The notes beneath the pieces were generated by a model. That model was not told where the DNA came from and did no database searches. It worked only from the letters and a program-made list of their open reading frames with translations. This document shows, piece after piece, positions 1-8,714 of a stretch of DNA of 40,027 nt; the stretch's first letter is position 1, and the number at the start of each line of letters is the position of its first letter. The position numbers and the translations under genes were made by a program. Origin of the DNA: CAZFYZ01 sp964523735 (lineage in GTDB: Bacteria; Armatimonadota; UBA5829); the NCBI GenBank assembly GCA_964523735.1, contig CAZFYZ010000026.1, positions 1-40,027 of the forward strand, in the 5' to 3' direction.

Positions 1-3000
1 ACCCCGTGACCACCGGCACGATCTGCTTCTCGATGAGCGGCAGCAACCTGGCCTGGCTCTTGGCGGTGGTCTCTTCAAAGAGCGGCGACGCGCCGCCAAA
101 GACGTTGTCCGTGACGATCAGCTCCGTGGCCTGGCCTTTCTCGGTGTCCCACTTGTAGCGGTGCACGAGATCGATTATCCGGTGGTTGCCCGAGTCGGCG
201 ATCATGCAGTGGTCTATCCTCTGCATCGCTCCACCCGTGCCGCCCTGCATCTCGTACTCCTGCCAGTAGAGCGCGTCCGTCGGGCTGGAGATCGAGAGTG
301 GCTGGCCGGGGGTCAGCAGGTTCCGCGGGTCCACGAACTTGTCATACATCCCGCGAGTGTAGTTGGGGGCTATGCCTCCCACGGCGACGGTCCCGGTGCG
401 GTCCACTGTGCAGACCTGGTTCGCGCCGGAGTTGACGATCAGCATGTCGCCCGATGGCAGATACTTCACGCGGGAGGGCTTGTTGATCGGGCCGGTCGTG
501 ACAGGCGCGGGGGTGTTGGTCGAGGCAGGCTTGGCCACAGGCCAGGAGATCGAATCTATCCCCCACCGGACCTCGCCCGCGCCGTCCATTTCGACCACGC
601 GACTGCCATCGGCGATCAGGGTGGTGGAGTTGGTGTAGGCGTAGAGACCGTGCCGCGTCGGCACCACAAGCACGCTGTTGGAAGCAGCCATCGAGAGGTT
701 GGGGCCGCTCTCCGGCGAACCGCTTGTGCCGCCTGTCTCCACCTGCCCCTCCCAGATGAGGAGCTTGGAGTCTATGGGACCGCCGTCGTTGACGCCGGTC
801 TCAGTCGGGATGGCGTACACGTAGCCGTCGTTGCACTGGAAGTAGACCGTGCTGCCGATCACAACGGGTGATGAGCTGACACCGGTGCAGGGATGTCCTT
901 CGTGCTCCGGCACAGGATAGTACCAGAGCATGTTGTTCCAGCCGCTGAGATCGACTGAGTCACCGCGCGGCGACTGGATATTGGGCACCACTCGCTTGGC
1001 CGCGGGCCAGGTGGCGAAATCGACCGGCACCTCGACGTTATCAACATAGACCCACACGGGCAGGGATGGTGAGAACGTGTTTGTCTGCATCACGTTGCCA
1101 GGCCCGCCGCGCAGCTTGAGCTGATCGAAGTTGCTGAATGTGATCGTGCCGCGCTGGTAGTCGATCATATCGCGCCTGACAGGGATCGAGCCCATGGTCG
1201 GCGGCACTGTGACCACGCCGGGCTGCTCGAGGAGGTTCGGCTGCCAGACTTTGACCTGCATCGGCTGGCCGGTGCCCTCGTTTACGAGCTTCTTGGCACG
1301 CTTGATCGGCATCCCGCTTGCGTCAATGCCCGCGTTTTCCGTGACGCGGATCACGAACTCGGAGTTGGCCTTAAAGCAGACCAGCGCCGCGCCGGGGCTG
1401 CCGGTTGGGAACGTCCCGCTGCCCTGCGAGCCGGAGACCGTCACGTAGACCTTGTCATGATAGTAAGCCGGCGAGGAGTAGACCTGCGGGTTGGAGAGCG
1501 TCTTGCCCGTGCTATCGCAGATCGAGCCCGGCAGCCCGGCAGTAAGCCCCGGTGGCAGCGATGCGCCGCCGAGCCTGGCGGGAATGATCTGGTCATACAG
1601 ATGATAGATCCACCGAGTTGATTGCGTGTTGCCGTCGTTCATCAGCCCGTAGACCGACGAGCCTATTCCTGAAGTCGCGCTGCGCCGCCCACCGCAGTAG
1701 AGCATTGCGTCCGGGCCCATCGCGGGGACTCCGGCAAAGTTGGTTACAGGCACGGGAGAGAGACCGCCTGATGGCGAGCGGGGCTCCAGAGGATGCCGCC
1801 GCCCGGCTACCTGCAAATGCACCCCGTTGATCGCGTAGGTATCATAGACCAGGCCGTAGGTGGCATAGATGAGCGCGTCCGAAGGGACAGGCTTACCGAA
1901 ATTTATCGTCAGGTAGCCCTGCTTGTTAGGAGTCAGCGTCACATTGATGCTATCGAATCCGCCGTAGTTGGCTACTTCAACTTTGGGTACCGGGAATGGC
2001 GATATGGCCCCGTCCCTGTAGGTCACACGCGCCTCGAACACCATCCCGTCAGCAGTGTGACCCTCCAGTTGGATGCGGTCATTGCACACGAGCACAGGCG
2101 CACTGTAGACGTGGTCGTTCTGCTCGTAAGTCCCGCCGGAGCCCGCGGGGTCCAACCAGCGCCCCGCATACCACTGGATGACTCCCACGGTGGCGCCGCT
2201 GGAATTGTTCTTCAGATAGCCGAAAGACGGCCCACTTCTTGGCTCGGAGTTGCCCTGGATATCAATGCTGGGCAGATACCACTCCGTAACCGCCGTGTGA
2301 CCACCGTCCGCGGCGACCCAGTTCTCGAGCGCGCAACTCTTGGCGCAGAGCCTGCCGTCGCCGCCGATGGCATATATCCAGCCATTCACGTAGAGTGGCG
2401 GAAAGGGACCGCCCCCGCTGCCAAAGCTCTCGGTCAGCATGCTGCAGATCTCGGGCGGGGCGCCCGTTGGCGGGAAGATGGGAATGCTTGGGAAAGCAGC
2501 CATCAGGCTGACATACCCGTTCGCAGTCTGGACGAGCACGGCTTCGATCGACTTGTTGGGGTCGCGGGGGTCCTGCGCGGTCACGATCGACGGTGCAGAA
2601 ATAACGGAGTCGAAGTCTTTGCGCCAGAGCAGATCCTGGCCATCGAAGGCTGGATCGGATGGAGTATCCGGCCAACCGTCGTCGGGGTTGCCGTTCTGGT
2701 CCAGGTCCTCCTGCGGCATCAGGTCGAGCGCATAGAGCGTGTTGCCGCTGGAGTAGAAGACCACGTTCTTGTAGATCACCGGCGCGTTGTGAATGGCGCT
2801 CGAAGTAGGAGCCGGCAACGACCAGAACTTGAGAAGCTTGGTGCCACCAACCGTGTCGATGGACCCGCCCGAGTGCCGGGGGTCCTTGCGCAGATGGGTC
2901 CAGGATGACGCCCAAGTCACTACGTTGTAGGCGAACTTGAGGCTGGCGAGGTTAAAGGGATAGTTGAGATAGCAGCCCCTGCCGACGTAGTTGGAGGTGG

Positions 3001-3841
3001 CCACGATCCGACCGCTGCCGTAGGCGTTCACCGCTATGCTGGGGGCTTCATCCATCGCAGAGCCGTTGTTGACTATGGGATAGAGGACGTCAAATGTGCT
3101 TGGCTGCTCGCCAACGGAGCCCCATCCTGTCGTGCCCTTGTACTCGTAACCCGGACTGCAGGTGTACTGGCCGTACTTGGCGCCGAGGATTGAGATCTCC
3201 TGGTCAGTCAGCCAGTAGGGCAGTGAGAGCAGGGGGTGATGCCGGCTGACGGCGTAGTCTCCGCCGCCCGTCGAGGTCATGAACTTGAGGCCCGGTATGA
3301 AGAAGTTGTCAGTCAGGTCGAGCGGGGTTCCGCTCGTCGACGTCGGAGCATTGTCGATCCACAGGACTCCGCCGCCGTCGACGAACTCTCTGAGCTTCTC
3401 ACGGTCCTGAATGGTAAGGACGACTTTGCTCGAGGCAGGCAGGTAGAGCACGCTCATGCGGGATAGATCGGTTGCGGAGCTGAGGTCCACGCGCCAGTAG
3501 TTGATATTGCTCTTCTGGAGGCCGCCAGACGGACTGCCCGGCGCATAGGGGTTTTCGAAGGTCCAACCGGCCGGCTTCATGTCGGTCATCATCTCGAGGA
3601 GGTAGAATAACTCCCCGACATTGCCGTCGATGGCGGGAATGGGATAGCCGTTCACGTCAAGGCCGGCTTCGATCGGCTGCTGGTGTGGGATGTAGGCTCC
3701 GGCGGCGTTGCGCAGCCACACGACGCCGCAGTTGATTCTCTTGCGCTTTCCGGCGTAGAGGAACGCGTCCGCCTGGATCGCGCTCAAGGCAATCAGCCCG
3801 GCGAGTGATATCAAGATGAGCGAGGCTCGTCTGAGTTTCAT
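1..3841 (-). CDS. Secreted giant protein, DUF4159-like region plus PQQ/NHL-type beta-propeller (C-terminus outside window)
   Basis: The frame is open from an ATG at 3841 to the window edge (1280 codons, no stop), so the C-terminus is missing. GAGG lies about 10 nt before the ATG. Residues 1-26 are a signal peptide (basic start, hydrophobic core, AxA-type end at IQADA). Around residues 95-150 the sequence SVLYLPASSKV...REFVDGGGVLWIDN resembles DUF4159/ThuA-like Rossmann domains. After about residue 300 come repeated stretches such as APVIYKNVVFYSSGNTLYALD, typical of PQQ-type propeller blades. Near the window edge are NHL-like stretches (GDMLIVNSGANQV, IADSGNHRIIDLV). It is the last visible gene after the pseudopilin operon, 37 nt past the 969-aa gene, so it may be a client or surface partner of that machine. 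Secretion and propeller fold are well supported; function is unknown. Confidence 0.8.
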   Translation of the reverse strand, partial: MKLRRASLILISLAGLIALSAIQADAFLYAGKRKRINCGVVWLRNAAGAYIPHQQPIEAGLDVNGYPIPAIDGNVGELFYLLEMMTDMKPAGWTFENPYAPGSPSGGLQKSNINYWRVDLSSATDLSRMSVLYLPASSKVVLTIQDREKLREFVDGGGVLWIDNAPTSTSGTPLDLTDNFFIPGLKFMTSTGGGDYAVSRHHPLLSLPYWLTDQEISILGAKYGQYTCSPGYEYKGTTGWGSVGEQPSTFDVLYPIVNNGSAMDEAPSIAVNAYGSGRIVATSNYVGRGCYLNYPFNLASLKFAYNVVTWASSWTHLRKDPRHSGGSIDTVGGTKLLKFWSLPAPTSSAIHNAPVIYKNVVFYSSGNTLYALDLMPQEDLDQNGNPDDGWPDTPSDPAFDGQDLLWRKDFDSVISAPSIVTAQDPRDPNKSIEAVLVQTANGYVSLMAAFPSIPIFPPTGAPPEICSMLTESFGSGGGPFPPLYVNGWIYAIGGDGRLCAKSCALENWVAADGGHTAVTEWYLPSIDIQGNSEPRSGPSFGYLKNNSSGATVGVIQWYAGRWLDPAGSGGTYEQNDHVYSAPVLVCNDRIQLEGHTADGMVFEARVTYRDGAISPFPVPKVEVANYGGFDSINVTLTPNKQGYLTINFGKPVPSDALIYATYGLVYDTYAINGVHLQVAGRRHPLEPRSPSGGLSPVPVTNFAGVPAMGPDAMLYCGGRRSATSGIGSSVYGLMNDGNTQSTRWIYHLYDQIIPARLGGASLPPGLTAGLPGSICDSTGKTLSNPQVYSSPAYYHDKVYVTVSGSQGSGTFPTGSPGAALVCFKANSEFVIRVTENAGIDASGMPIKRAKKLVNEGTGQPMQVKVWQPNLLEQPGVVTVPPTMGSIPVRRDMIDYQRGTITFSNFDQLKLRGGPGNVMQTNTFSPSLPVWVYVDNVEVPVDFATWPAAKRVVPNIQSPRGDSVDLSGWNNMLWYYPVPEHEGHPCTGVSSSPVVIGSTVYFQCNDGYVYAIPTETGVNDGGPIDSKLLIWEGQVETGGTSGSPESGPNLSMAASNSVLVVPTRHGLYAYTNSTTLIADGSRVVEMDGAGEVRWGIDSISWPVAKPASTNTPAPVTTGPINKPSRVKYLPSGDMLIVNSGANQVCTVDRTGTVAVGGIAPNYTRGMYDKFVDPRNLLTPGQPLSISSPTDALYWQEYEMQGGTGGAMQRIDHCMIADSGNHRIIDLVHRYKWDTEKGQATELIVTDNVFGGASPLFEETTAKSQARLLPLIEKQIVPVVTG

Positions 3842-3878
3842 GGTTGGATTACCTCGATTTGCCCTGCCATGGGCTGAG

Positions 3879-6788
3879 CTACATCACGTCGCCGAAGTAG
3901 ATCAGACCGCCGCAGACGGGCAGTCTCGGCGCGATGGGAAGTGTCCGTCCGAATCTGTCCTTGCGAATCGGCTCCAGCGATACTGTTGTCAGGCTCAGGT
4001 CGGTTAGCGGCCAGCCTACGTGGTCATCGTAGAGTATCGTGAAACCCTCGCCGGGATGTGCCGTAGATTCGTGGGTGGAACCATAATCCTCTGGTATTAG
4101 ACCCCACTTGGCCATCCATTCCTGAACGTCGCCGACCGGGGCGGGGATGTTCTCGCTGACCGCGCCGTCGATGATGATTCTGACATCCAGCGGCTGACCG
4201 TAGAACGGGAATTTCGGGTGGACACCGGCCGGCCTGCCGCCATCCTTGAGAAACGCTGCCTGAGTATCGGCGGGGTTCGCGTTGAACCACGTCCCGGGGA
4301 TCACAAAGAACGAGCCCTCCTGCGCGTAGCAGATGGCCTCGATGCGGACATCCATCGGCTGCACCGCGACCCCGGCAATCTGGTAGTTGTTGCGCGTGTA
4401 GCTGTTCTGGTCGAGCCCGATTATGAGCTCGTCGATCATCCCCGGATACGTGAAGAAGTTCGTGCCCAGGACAGCGTTGTGAGGTGCATCCAGCGGAAAC
4501 GCGCAGCCCAGGAACATGCCGTCGATCCCCCAACCGGAAGCGCCGAAACCTGGCGCATTGAACCGTGCATCACCCACACCCAGAACGTGCGGCGGAAGAT
4601 CGGCAGTGAAGATACCGCCAAGGGGATTGAGATTCAGGTTCAGTAGCCCAAAGTTCGGCACGCCCTGCGAAGGGTTCAGCCACGCATTGATGTAGGTCGG
4701 TCCATACTGCCCCGCGTGCCTCAGATACATCCACCAGGCGTTCTGCGGCGGGTTGCCGACGTTGGATTCCCAGGGTCCGAAGTCAAAGGCGCATCTGTAG
4801 CGGCTGTCGGGGCTGCTGCCGATCAACACGTGATACGGGGCCCCGCCGGTGTCCGCGTCCGAGCCGATATTCTCGGAACTGATCGAGTTCAGAGGCGAGA
4901 AGAACTGAGTTGTGTTAACGCAGATGTTCTCTCGAGCCAGCAGCGCCAAACCGCAGGTGGGATCCGCCCCTCGCCACGGATGGAGCGCGTTGGTGTCGTA
5001 GTTCCCGCTTCGGGCCTTGAGCAGGTTGCCCTCGATGTAGATGGTCTCGTTCGAGACCACGGTCAACTGCATCCCCTCCGGGAGCATGCCTCTGATGCGG
5101 ACATTGCCCTCGGCGTAGATAACACCGTTGCCATCGAGCATGCGGGGGGTCCCGTTGGTGATGTAGTTGCCCCTCTCGTTCATCGGGAAGGCCTCGCGTC
5201 CCAGGCTCGGGTGCGGGTAAGGCATCGTGATTGTCCCGCCAAGCGCGGGCCTCGGGTTGCCCCATGCGTCGCGCCACACAAAGCGCCTGCCGCCGGCCAC
5301 AGTGTCCGACCGGGTGATGGTCATATCTGGCTGGTCGTCGCCATCAGTATCGTCGGGATGCAGCACGATCAGCACGCCCGGCGGGATATACGCAGGCCCG
5401 ACCCATCCGGAGAGCTTGTTGCCCATGAAGTAGCCCGGCCTCAGCCAGTCCGTGCGCAGTGTGAAGCCGCCGAAGAGGGTCTCGCTGTCGTCCTGCTTGT
5501 CCGCGCGGTTGTTGATGTAGATCCCGCGCCCCCAGCCCCACTCGCCGAGGTTGATGTAGCCCTTGCCAGCAGGATCGGCTATGCGTTCGCCGGAGTATAG
5601 CGTCAGCAGCAGGTAGCGTGAGACGCTGTTGGTTGCGTCGTACTGGTCGATCTGCGGTGGATCGAGGCGTTTGACTCCGCGAGCGTTGCCTATGCTGTCG
5701 GTCGAGTCGCTGCCGTCGCGGTAGAAACCCTCCCAGGTTCGGAAGCCGGGGTCGCTGCTGGGCAGAAGCTGGTTGTAATCAGGGTCGGCTGTTGTACCGT
5801 CAGGGTTCAGTCGCCACATCCTTGCGGGTCCCGCAGACTCGGAGAAACTGATGCTGCCGGAAACCTCGACCCCTTCGATGGGAACGAACGTGCTGTGATC
5901 GGGATTGCCGCTCTCCAGTAATGGGTGCGTGCCGCGCAGGTAGATGTCAGTCGTGTCGCCGTGGAAGACGAGGTTCCCGTTCACGCGCAGCGGCCCGCCG
6001 CGGTACCAGCTCTTTCTGGCCGCGTTCGCTCCGATGCGACCAAGCTCGAGCGGGTGTCCAGGACAACCAAGCGCGAAATCAAGGTCGCGGTTGTTCTTGT
6101 TCGTGACGAAGCGAACGTAATCGGTAATCCCAATGGGCTTGTAGGCGGTGATCTCCCGCCTCATCTGGTAGTTGCCGTTCGGCTTGTGGGTTGTGGGGTC
6201 GTCTTCGAGGAAGACCCCTATGCGCCCGATGGACTCGATCTTGATGAACTTCGACTTAGGATCGTCAGGCCGGGGGTTGTAGGAGACCCTGAGCAGGAAC
6301 CTGCCCTGGCCTGAGTTGAACGTTGTGTAGCCGCCTGAAGGGCCAGCCCAGCCCTGCTCCTGATCAGAGTACGTGCGCGTCCACTGGAAATCGGGGTAGG
6401 CGTCACGCTTGGCTTCCCAATCGGTATCAGGCACCCAAGCGCCACCGCCTTCCAAGTGCGCAGCATGGTTGTCAGGAACGGGCCGCCAGTCGGCGCCGTC
6501 CTCGCTGGTTGTCAGCATCTGGTCGGCATAGCGAGTGCCCGCTTCCGCGAGCTGCGCGACCACGTCAACATCCGAGAACCTGGCTGATCTGAACAGATTC
6601 CGGGCGACCAACGCGACGAAGACCGCCCCGAGAGTCGCCAGGATGAACATAACCATGATAGCGATGACCAGGGTCTGGCCTTTGCGAGGGTGACGGGTTG
6701 TGGGTGACGGGTGACGGGGCGAGCGGACTTCATCCGCCCGCGATTCCTGACACCTGATACCTGATACCTGACACCTATCTTTGAGCAT
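3879..6788 (-). CDS. Giant GspK/PilX-like minor pseudopilin with DUF4900-like region
   Basis: 969 aa. After about 36 residues comes KGQTLVIAIMVMFILATLGAVFVALV, a prepilin-like hydrophobic helix. A Gly sits before the helix but Val replaces the Glu at mature position 5, as in tip pseudopilins of the GspK/PilX type. The long body contains repeated 'GNLVF', 'GNVRIRG' and 'YIEGNLL' strands like those of DUF4900 proteins. The only ATG upstream of the helix is at 6788, and it overlaps the stop of the preceding gene by 14 nt, so translation is probably coupled. The 36 residues before the helix are encoded by a 7-bp repeat island and are unlike a normal leader; no better in-frame start exists. It is the fourth and last pseudopilin-like gene of the locus. 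A cell-surface tip role is inference. Confidence 0.78.
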   Translation of the reverse strand: MLKDRCQVSGIRCQESRADEVRSPRHPSPTTRHPRKGQTLVIAIMVMFILATLGAVFVALVARNLFRSARFSDVDVVAQLAEAGTRYADQMLTTSEDGADWRPVPDNHAAHLEGGGAWVPDTDWEAKRDAYPDFQWTRTYSDQEQGWAGPSGGYTTFNSGQGRFLLRVSYNPRPDDPKSKFIKIESIGRIGVFLEDDPTTHKPNGNYQMRREITAYKPIGITDYVRFVTNKNNRDLDFALGCPGHPLELGRIGANAARKSWYRGGPLRVNGNLVFHGDTTDIYLRGTHPLLESGNPDHSTFVPIEGVEVSGSISFSESAGPARMWRLNPDGTTADPDYNQLLPSSDPGFRTWEGFYRDGSDSTDSIGNARGVKRLDPPQIDQYDATNSVSRYLLLTLYSGERIADPAGKGYINLGEWGWGRGIYINNRADKQDDSETLFGGFTLRTDWLRPGYFMGNKLSGWVGPAYIPPGVLIVLHPDDTDGDDQPDMTITRSDTVAGGRRFVWRDAWGNPRPALGGTITMPYPHPSLGREAFPMNERGNYITNGTPRMLDGNGVIYAEGNVRIRGMLPEGMQLTVVSNETIYIEGNLLKARSGNYDTNALHPWRGADPTCGLALLARENICVNTTQFFSPLNSISSENIGSDADTGGAPYHVLIGSSPDSRYRCAFDFGPWESNVGNPPQNAWWMYLRHAGQYGPTYINAWLNPSQGVPNFGLLNLNLNPLGGIFTADLPPHVLGVGDARFNAPGFGASGWGIDGMFLGCAFPLDAPHNAVLGTNFFTYPGMIDELIIGLDQNSYTRNNYQIAGVAVQPMDVRIEAICYAQEGSFFVIPGTWFNANPADTQAAFLKDGGRPAGVHPKFPFYGQPLDVRIIIDGAVSENIPAPVGDVQEWMAKWGLIPEDYGSTHESTAHPGEGFTILYDDHVGWPLTDLSLTTVSLEPIRKDRFGRTLPIAPRLPVCGGLIYFGDVM
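6691..6777. repeat. Heptad-repeat island 1 (inside the start of the 969-aa gene)
   Basis: Two runs of 7-bp units, tgacggg/ttgtggg at 6691-6718 and attcctg/acacctg/atacctg at 6743-6777, separated by a short GCGGA/TCCGC hairpin. It starts at the stop of the upstream gene (6775-6777) and is translated as the N-terminal tail of the next protein. Confidence 0.8.
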
Positions 6789-8628
6789 TTCGCACCTTTA
6801 TCGAGTTGGTGAGGTCGACCACGTGAGCCTTCCCGGTTTCGGGGTCGTGCATCCGAATCGCCATTCGCACAGTCACCAGGCTCTTGGTGGTGTAGTCGCC
6901 CTTGATAATATCGCCGTCGCGGTTGAACTGCACGCGGTAGTCCACCCAAACGCTGCTGTGGTCCGGCAGATCGTGGCCGTAGTCGCGGCTGAAGTCGATG
7001 TCGCCTGTATCGTAGTCGATAGTGTACTGATTAAGGCCAGGGTTGCCGACTGTGAGCGGCGCGCGCTGATAGCGCACCATTGGCGGGTTCAGGTCGGACG
7101 AGTACATATCCGGCCCAACCACTCTTTCACTCCCGGGGACGATTCTGGCGTATATCAGATCGACGACGGCGATCGGCGGTTGGAGCAGTGCGGCCGATCG
7201 GCGGGCTCCGCTACGGTCTGTGACGAATCTGGCGTGGTAGGCCTTGTTGATTAGCGAGCAATCAAGGCTGCAGACGTAACCCGCGGGAGCATCGCGCGAT
7301 TGTGGCGGCTTGATGGCAAAGCCGACCTGCCCCCTCGAGAGGTTGGGGATCAGCGCCATCTCGGTATCCGGCACGATTTCGCCGTACTCAAGGTAGCGTG
7401 TGATGTTGAAGGTGGTCTGGGGGTCAGACCAGTTGCCACCGCTGTTAACACGTTTCTGCACCACCATCTCCCCATCTGGGTTGAACCTGGTGTAGTAGCA
7501 GAGCGTATTATTGTCGCGGTAGATTGTTATCGCCCAGTTGTAGATCGACTGATCATCCAGATTCGGGGCGGTGGCTGGGTCTACGTGGTTATCGATCCAG
7601 TAGCCGTAGCCGCCGGTATAGACCGACGGGACGGCGTTTGGATACTCGAAGTTGCGGTCGTTGGACCAGGCACCGGCGAATGTGTCGTTGTTCACGGCCT
7701 GGAACTTGAAGGTGATCGAAGGCTCGACATCGGTGCAGATGTCACTGGCGTTGAAGGTGCCCACAACCAGGTCCTGGTATTTGCCAATGCCTATCACGCG
7801 GGCGCGCTTCATCCACTCACGGCAGGTCCCCGGCCGATAGAAGAAGATCGGGTCTTTTAGACGGTCCTGAACCGGCATCGCCGCGGGGAAAAGCGAGTCA
7901 TCGTGCGGGTCGAACTCAACACGATAGAGCAGAACCTGGTTTTCAGCGCCCGCCTCGACCTCGCCAATCCAGGGCGACTTCCAGCCAAACAAGCCCTCGC
8001 CATGGGGCAGGCCGGCTGGAGGAATAGACATGTACTGTGGGTCGTTGTAACGCAGACCCAGGAAATAGCGAACGATCGTAGTGTCCTGCGTCAACGGCAT
8101 GTTGGGCTTGGCGGTTATGTCGGTTGCTACCAGACCATCCCTGGTGCAGACAGGGCACGGCGGCCAGGCTTCGTCGTCAGGCTCACCCGCTTTGCGCCTG
8201 GGGTAGTCTCGCGGCTCGTTGGCCGGATGCTGCGGGTTCTCGCAGTGCATGGTGATCTTGGGCAGGATGAAGTCGATCCTGGCAGACGGCAGAGTGAACC
8301 ACTCTATTGAGGTATTACCACCGCTGCCGGGCTGCCTCACCGGAAGCTGTATCGGCCCCTGCTCACCGTCGTGAAGTCCCCCCATCGGCAGATCGGCAAT
8401 GGCCACAGGCACGACGGAGTTGTCGAAGACGAACATCGCCTCGCCGAGGTCGCGACTGATCTGCTCCATGCCCGCGCGAGCCGCGTCCTGGGCGTCGATC
8501 ATCGCCTGCGCCTGCCGGGTCATCCAGAACGACTGGTAGACCGGGTAGAGCACGAGCCCGACCAAAATGATCGAGATGGTCATCACGACCAGGATTTCGA
8601 TTAGCGTGAATCCACGTTTGCTATGCAT
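6775..8628 (-). CDS. Large PilW-like minor pseudopilin
   Basis: 617 aa from the ATG at 8628 (MHSKRGFTLIEILVV). The class III prepilin signal is textbook: a short basic leader, cleavage between G and F, Glu at mature position 5, then about 20 hydrophobic residues. An in-frame ATG 24 nt earlier (8652) would only add residues read from the upstream repeat island, so I reject it. No clear Shine-Dalgarno precedes 8628. The mature domain is far longer than a usual PilW (about 200-350 aa) and contains CxxC pairs (HCENPQ..., CPVCTRDG). Its last 14 nt overlap the start of the 969-aa gene. It should be cleaved by the prepilin peptidase at 11682-12569 and assembled by the pilB/pilC products. The role in a minor-pilin tip complex is inferred. 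Confidence 0.82.
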   Translation of the reverse strand: MHSKRGFTLIEILVVMTISIILVGLVLYPVYQSFWMTRQAQAMIDAQDAARAGMEQISRDLGEAMFVFDNSVVPVAIADLPMGGLHDGEQGPIQLPVRQPGSGGNTSIEWFTLPSARIDFILPKITMHCENPQHPANEPRDYPRRKAGEPDDEAWPPCPVCTRDGLVATDITAKPNMPLTQDTTIVRYFLGLRYNDPQYMSIPPAGLPHGEGLFGWKSPWIGEVEAGAENQVLLYRVEFDPHDDSLFPAAMPVQDRLKDPIFFYRPGTCREWMKRARVIGIGKYQDLVVGTFNASDICTDVEPSITFKFQAVNNDTFAGAWSNDRNFEYPNAVPSVYTGGYGYWIDNHVDPATAPNLDDQSIYNWAITIYRDNNTLCYYTRFNPDGEMVVQKRVNSGGNWSDPQTTFNITRYLEYGEIVPDTEMALIPNLSRGQVGFAIKPPQSRDAPAGYVCSLDCSLINKAYHARFVTDRSGARRSAALLQPPIAVVDLIYARIVPGSERVVGPDMYSSDLNPPMVRYQRAPLTVGNPGLNQYTIDYDTGDIDFSRDYGHDLPDHSSVWVDYRVQFNRDGDIIKGDYTTKSLVTVRMAIRMHDPETGKAHVVDLTNSIKVRNAQR

Positions 8629-8630
8629 GG

Positions 8631-8714
8631 CAGTCCAAAGTCTAAAGTCCAAAGTCGAAAGTCAGAAGTGCCGAGTCCGGAGACTTTACACTTTCGACTT
8701 TCTACTTTTCACTA
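8631..8714. repeat. Heptad-repeat island 2, twelve in-phase units with inverted halves
   Basis: Twelve consecutive 7-bp units in unbroken phase. The first half is aagtcNN-type (aagtcta, aagtcca, aagtcga, aagtcag) and the second half is the complementary NNNactt type (gagactt, tacactt, tcgactt, tctactt). It runs from the stop codon of the upstream gene (8712-8714) to 2 nt before the ATG of the next gene at 8628. Confidence 0.88.

Noticed and set aside
161..2908. Long plus-strand frames opposite the 1-3841 minus-strand gene
   Set aside because: They are mirror frames of a GC-rich gene whose minus-strand frame gives a signal peptide and propeller repeats; the plus-strand products have no family features or ribosome sites.
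3236..3466. Short plus-strand frame starting MMPADGVVSAARRG
   Set aside because: It lies wholly within the well-supported minus-strand gene and has no independent evidence.
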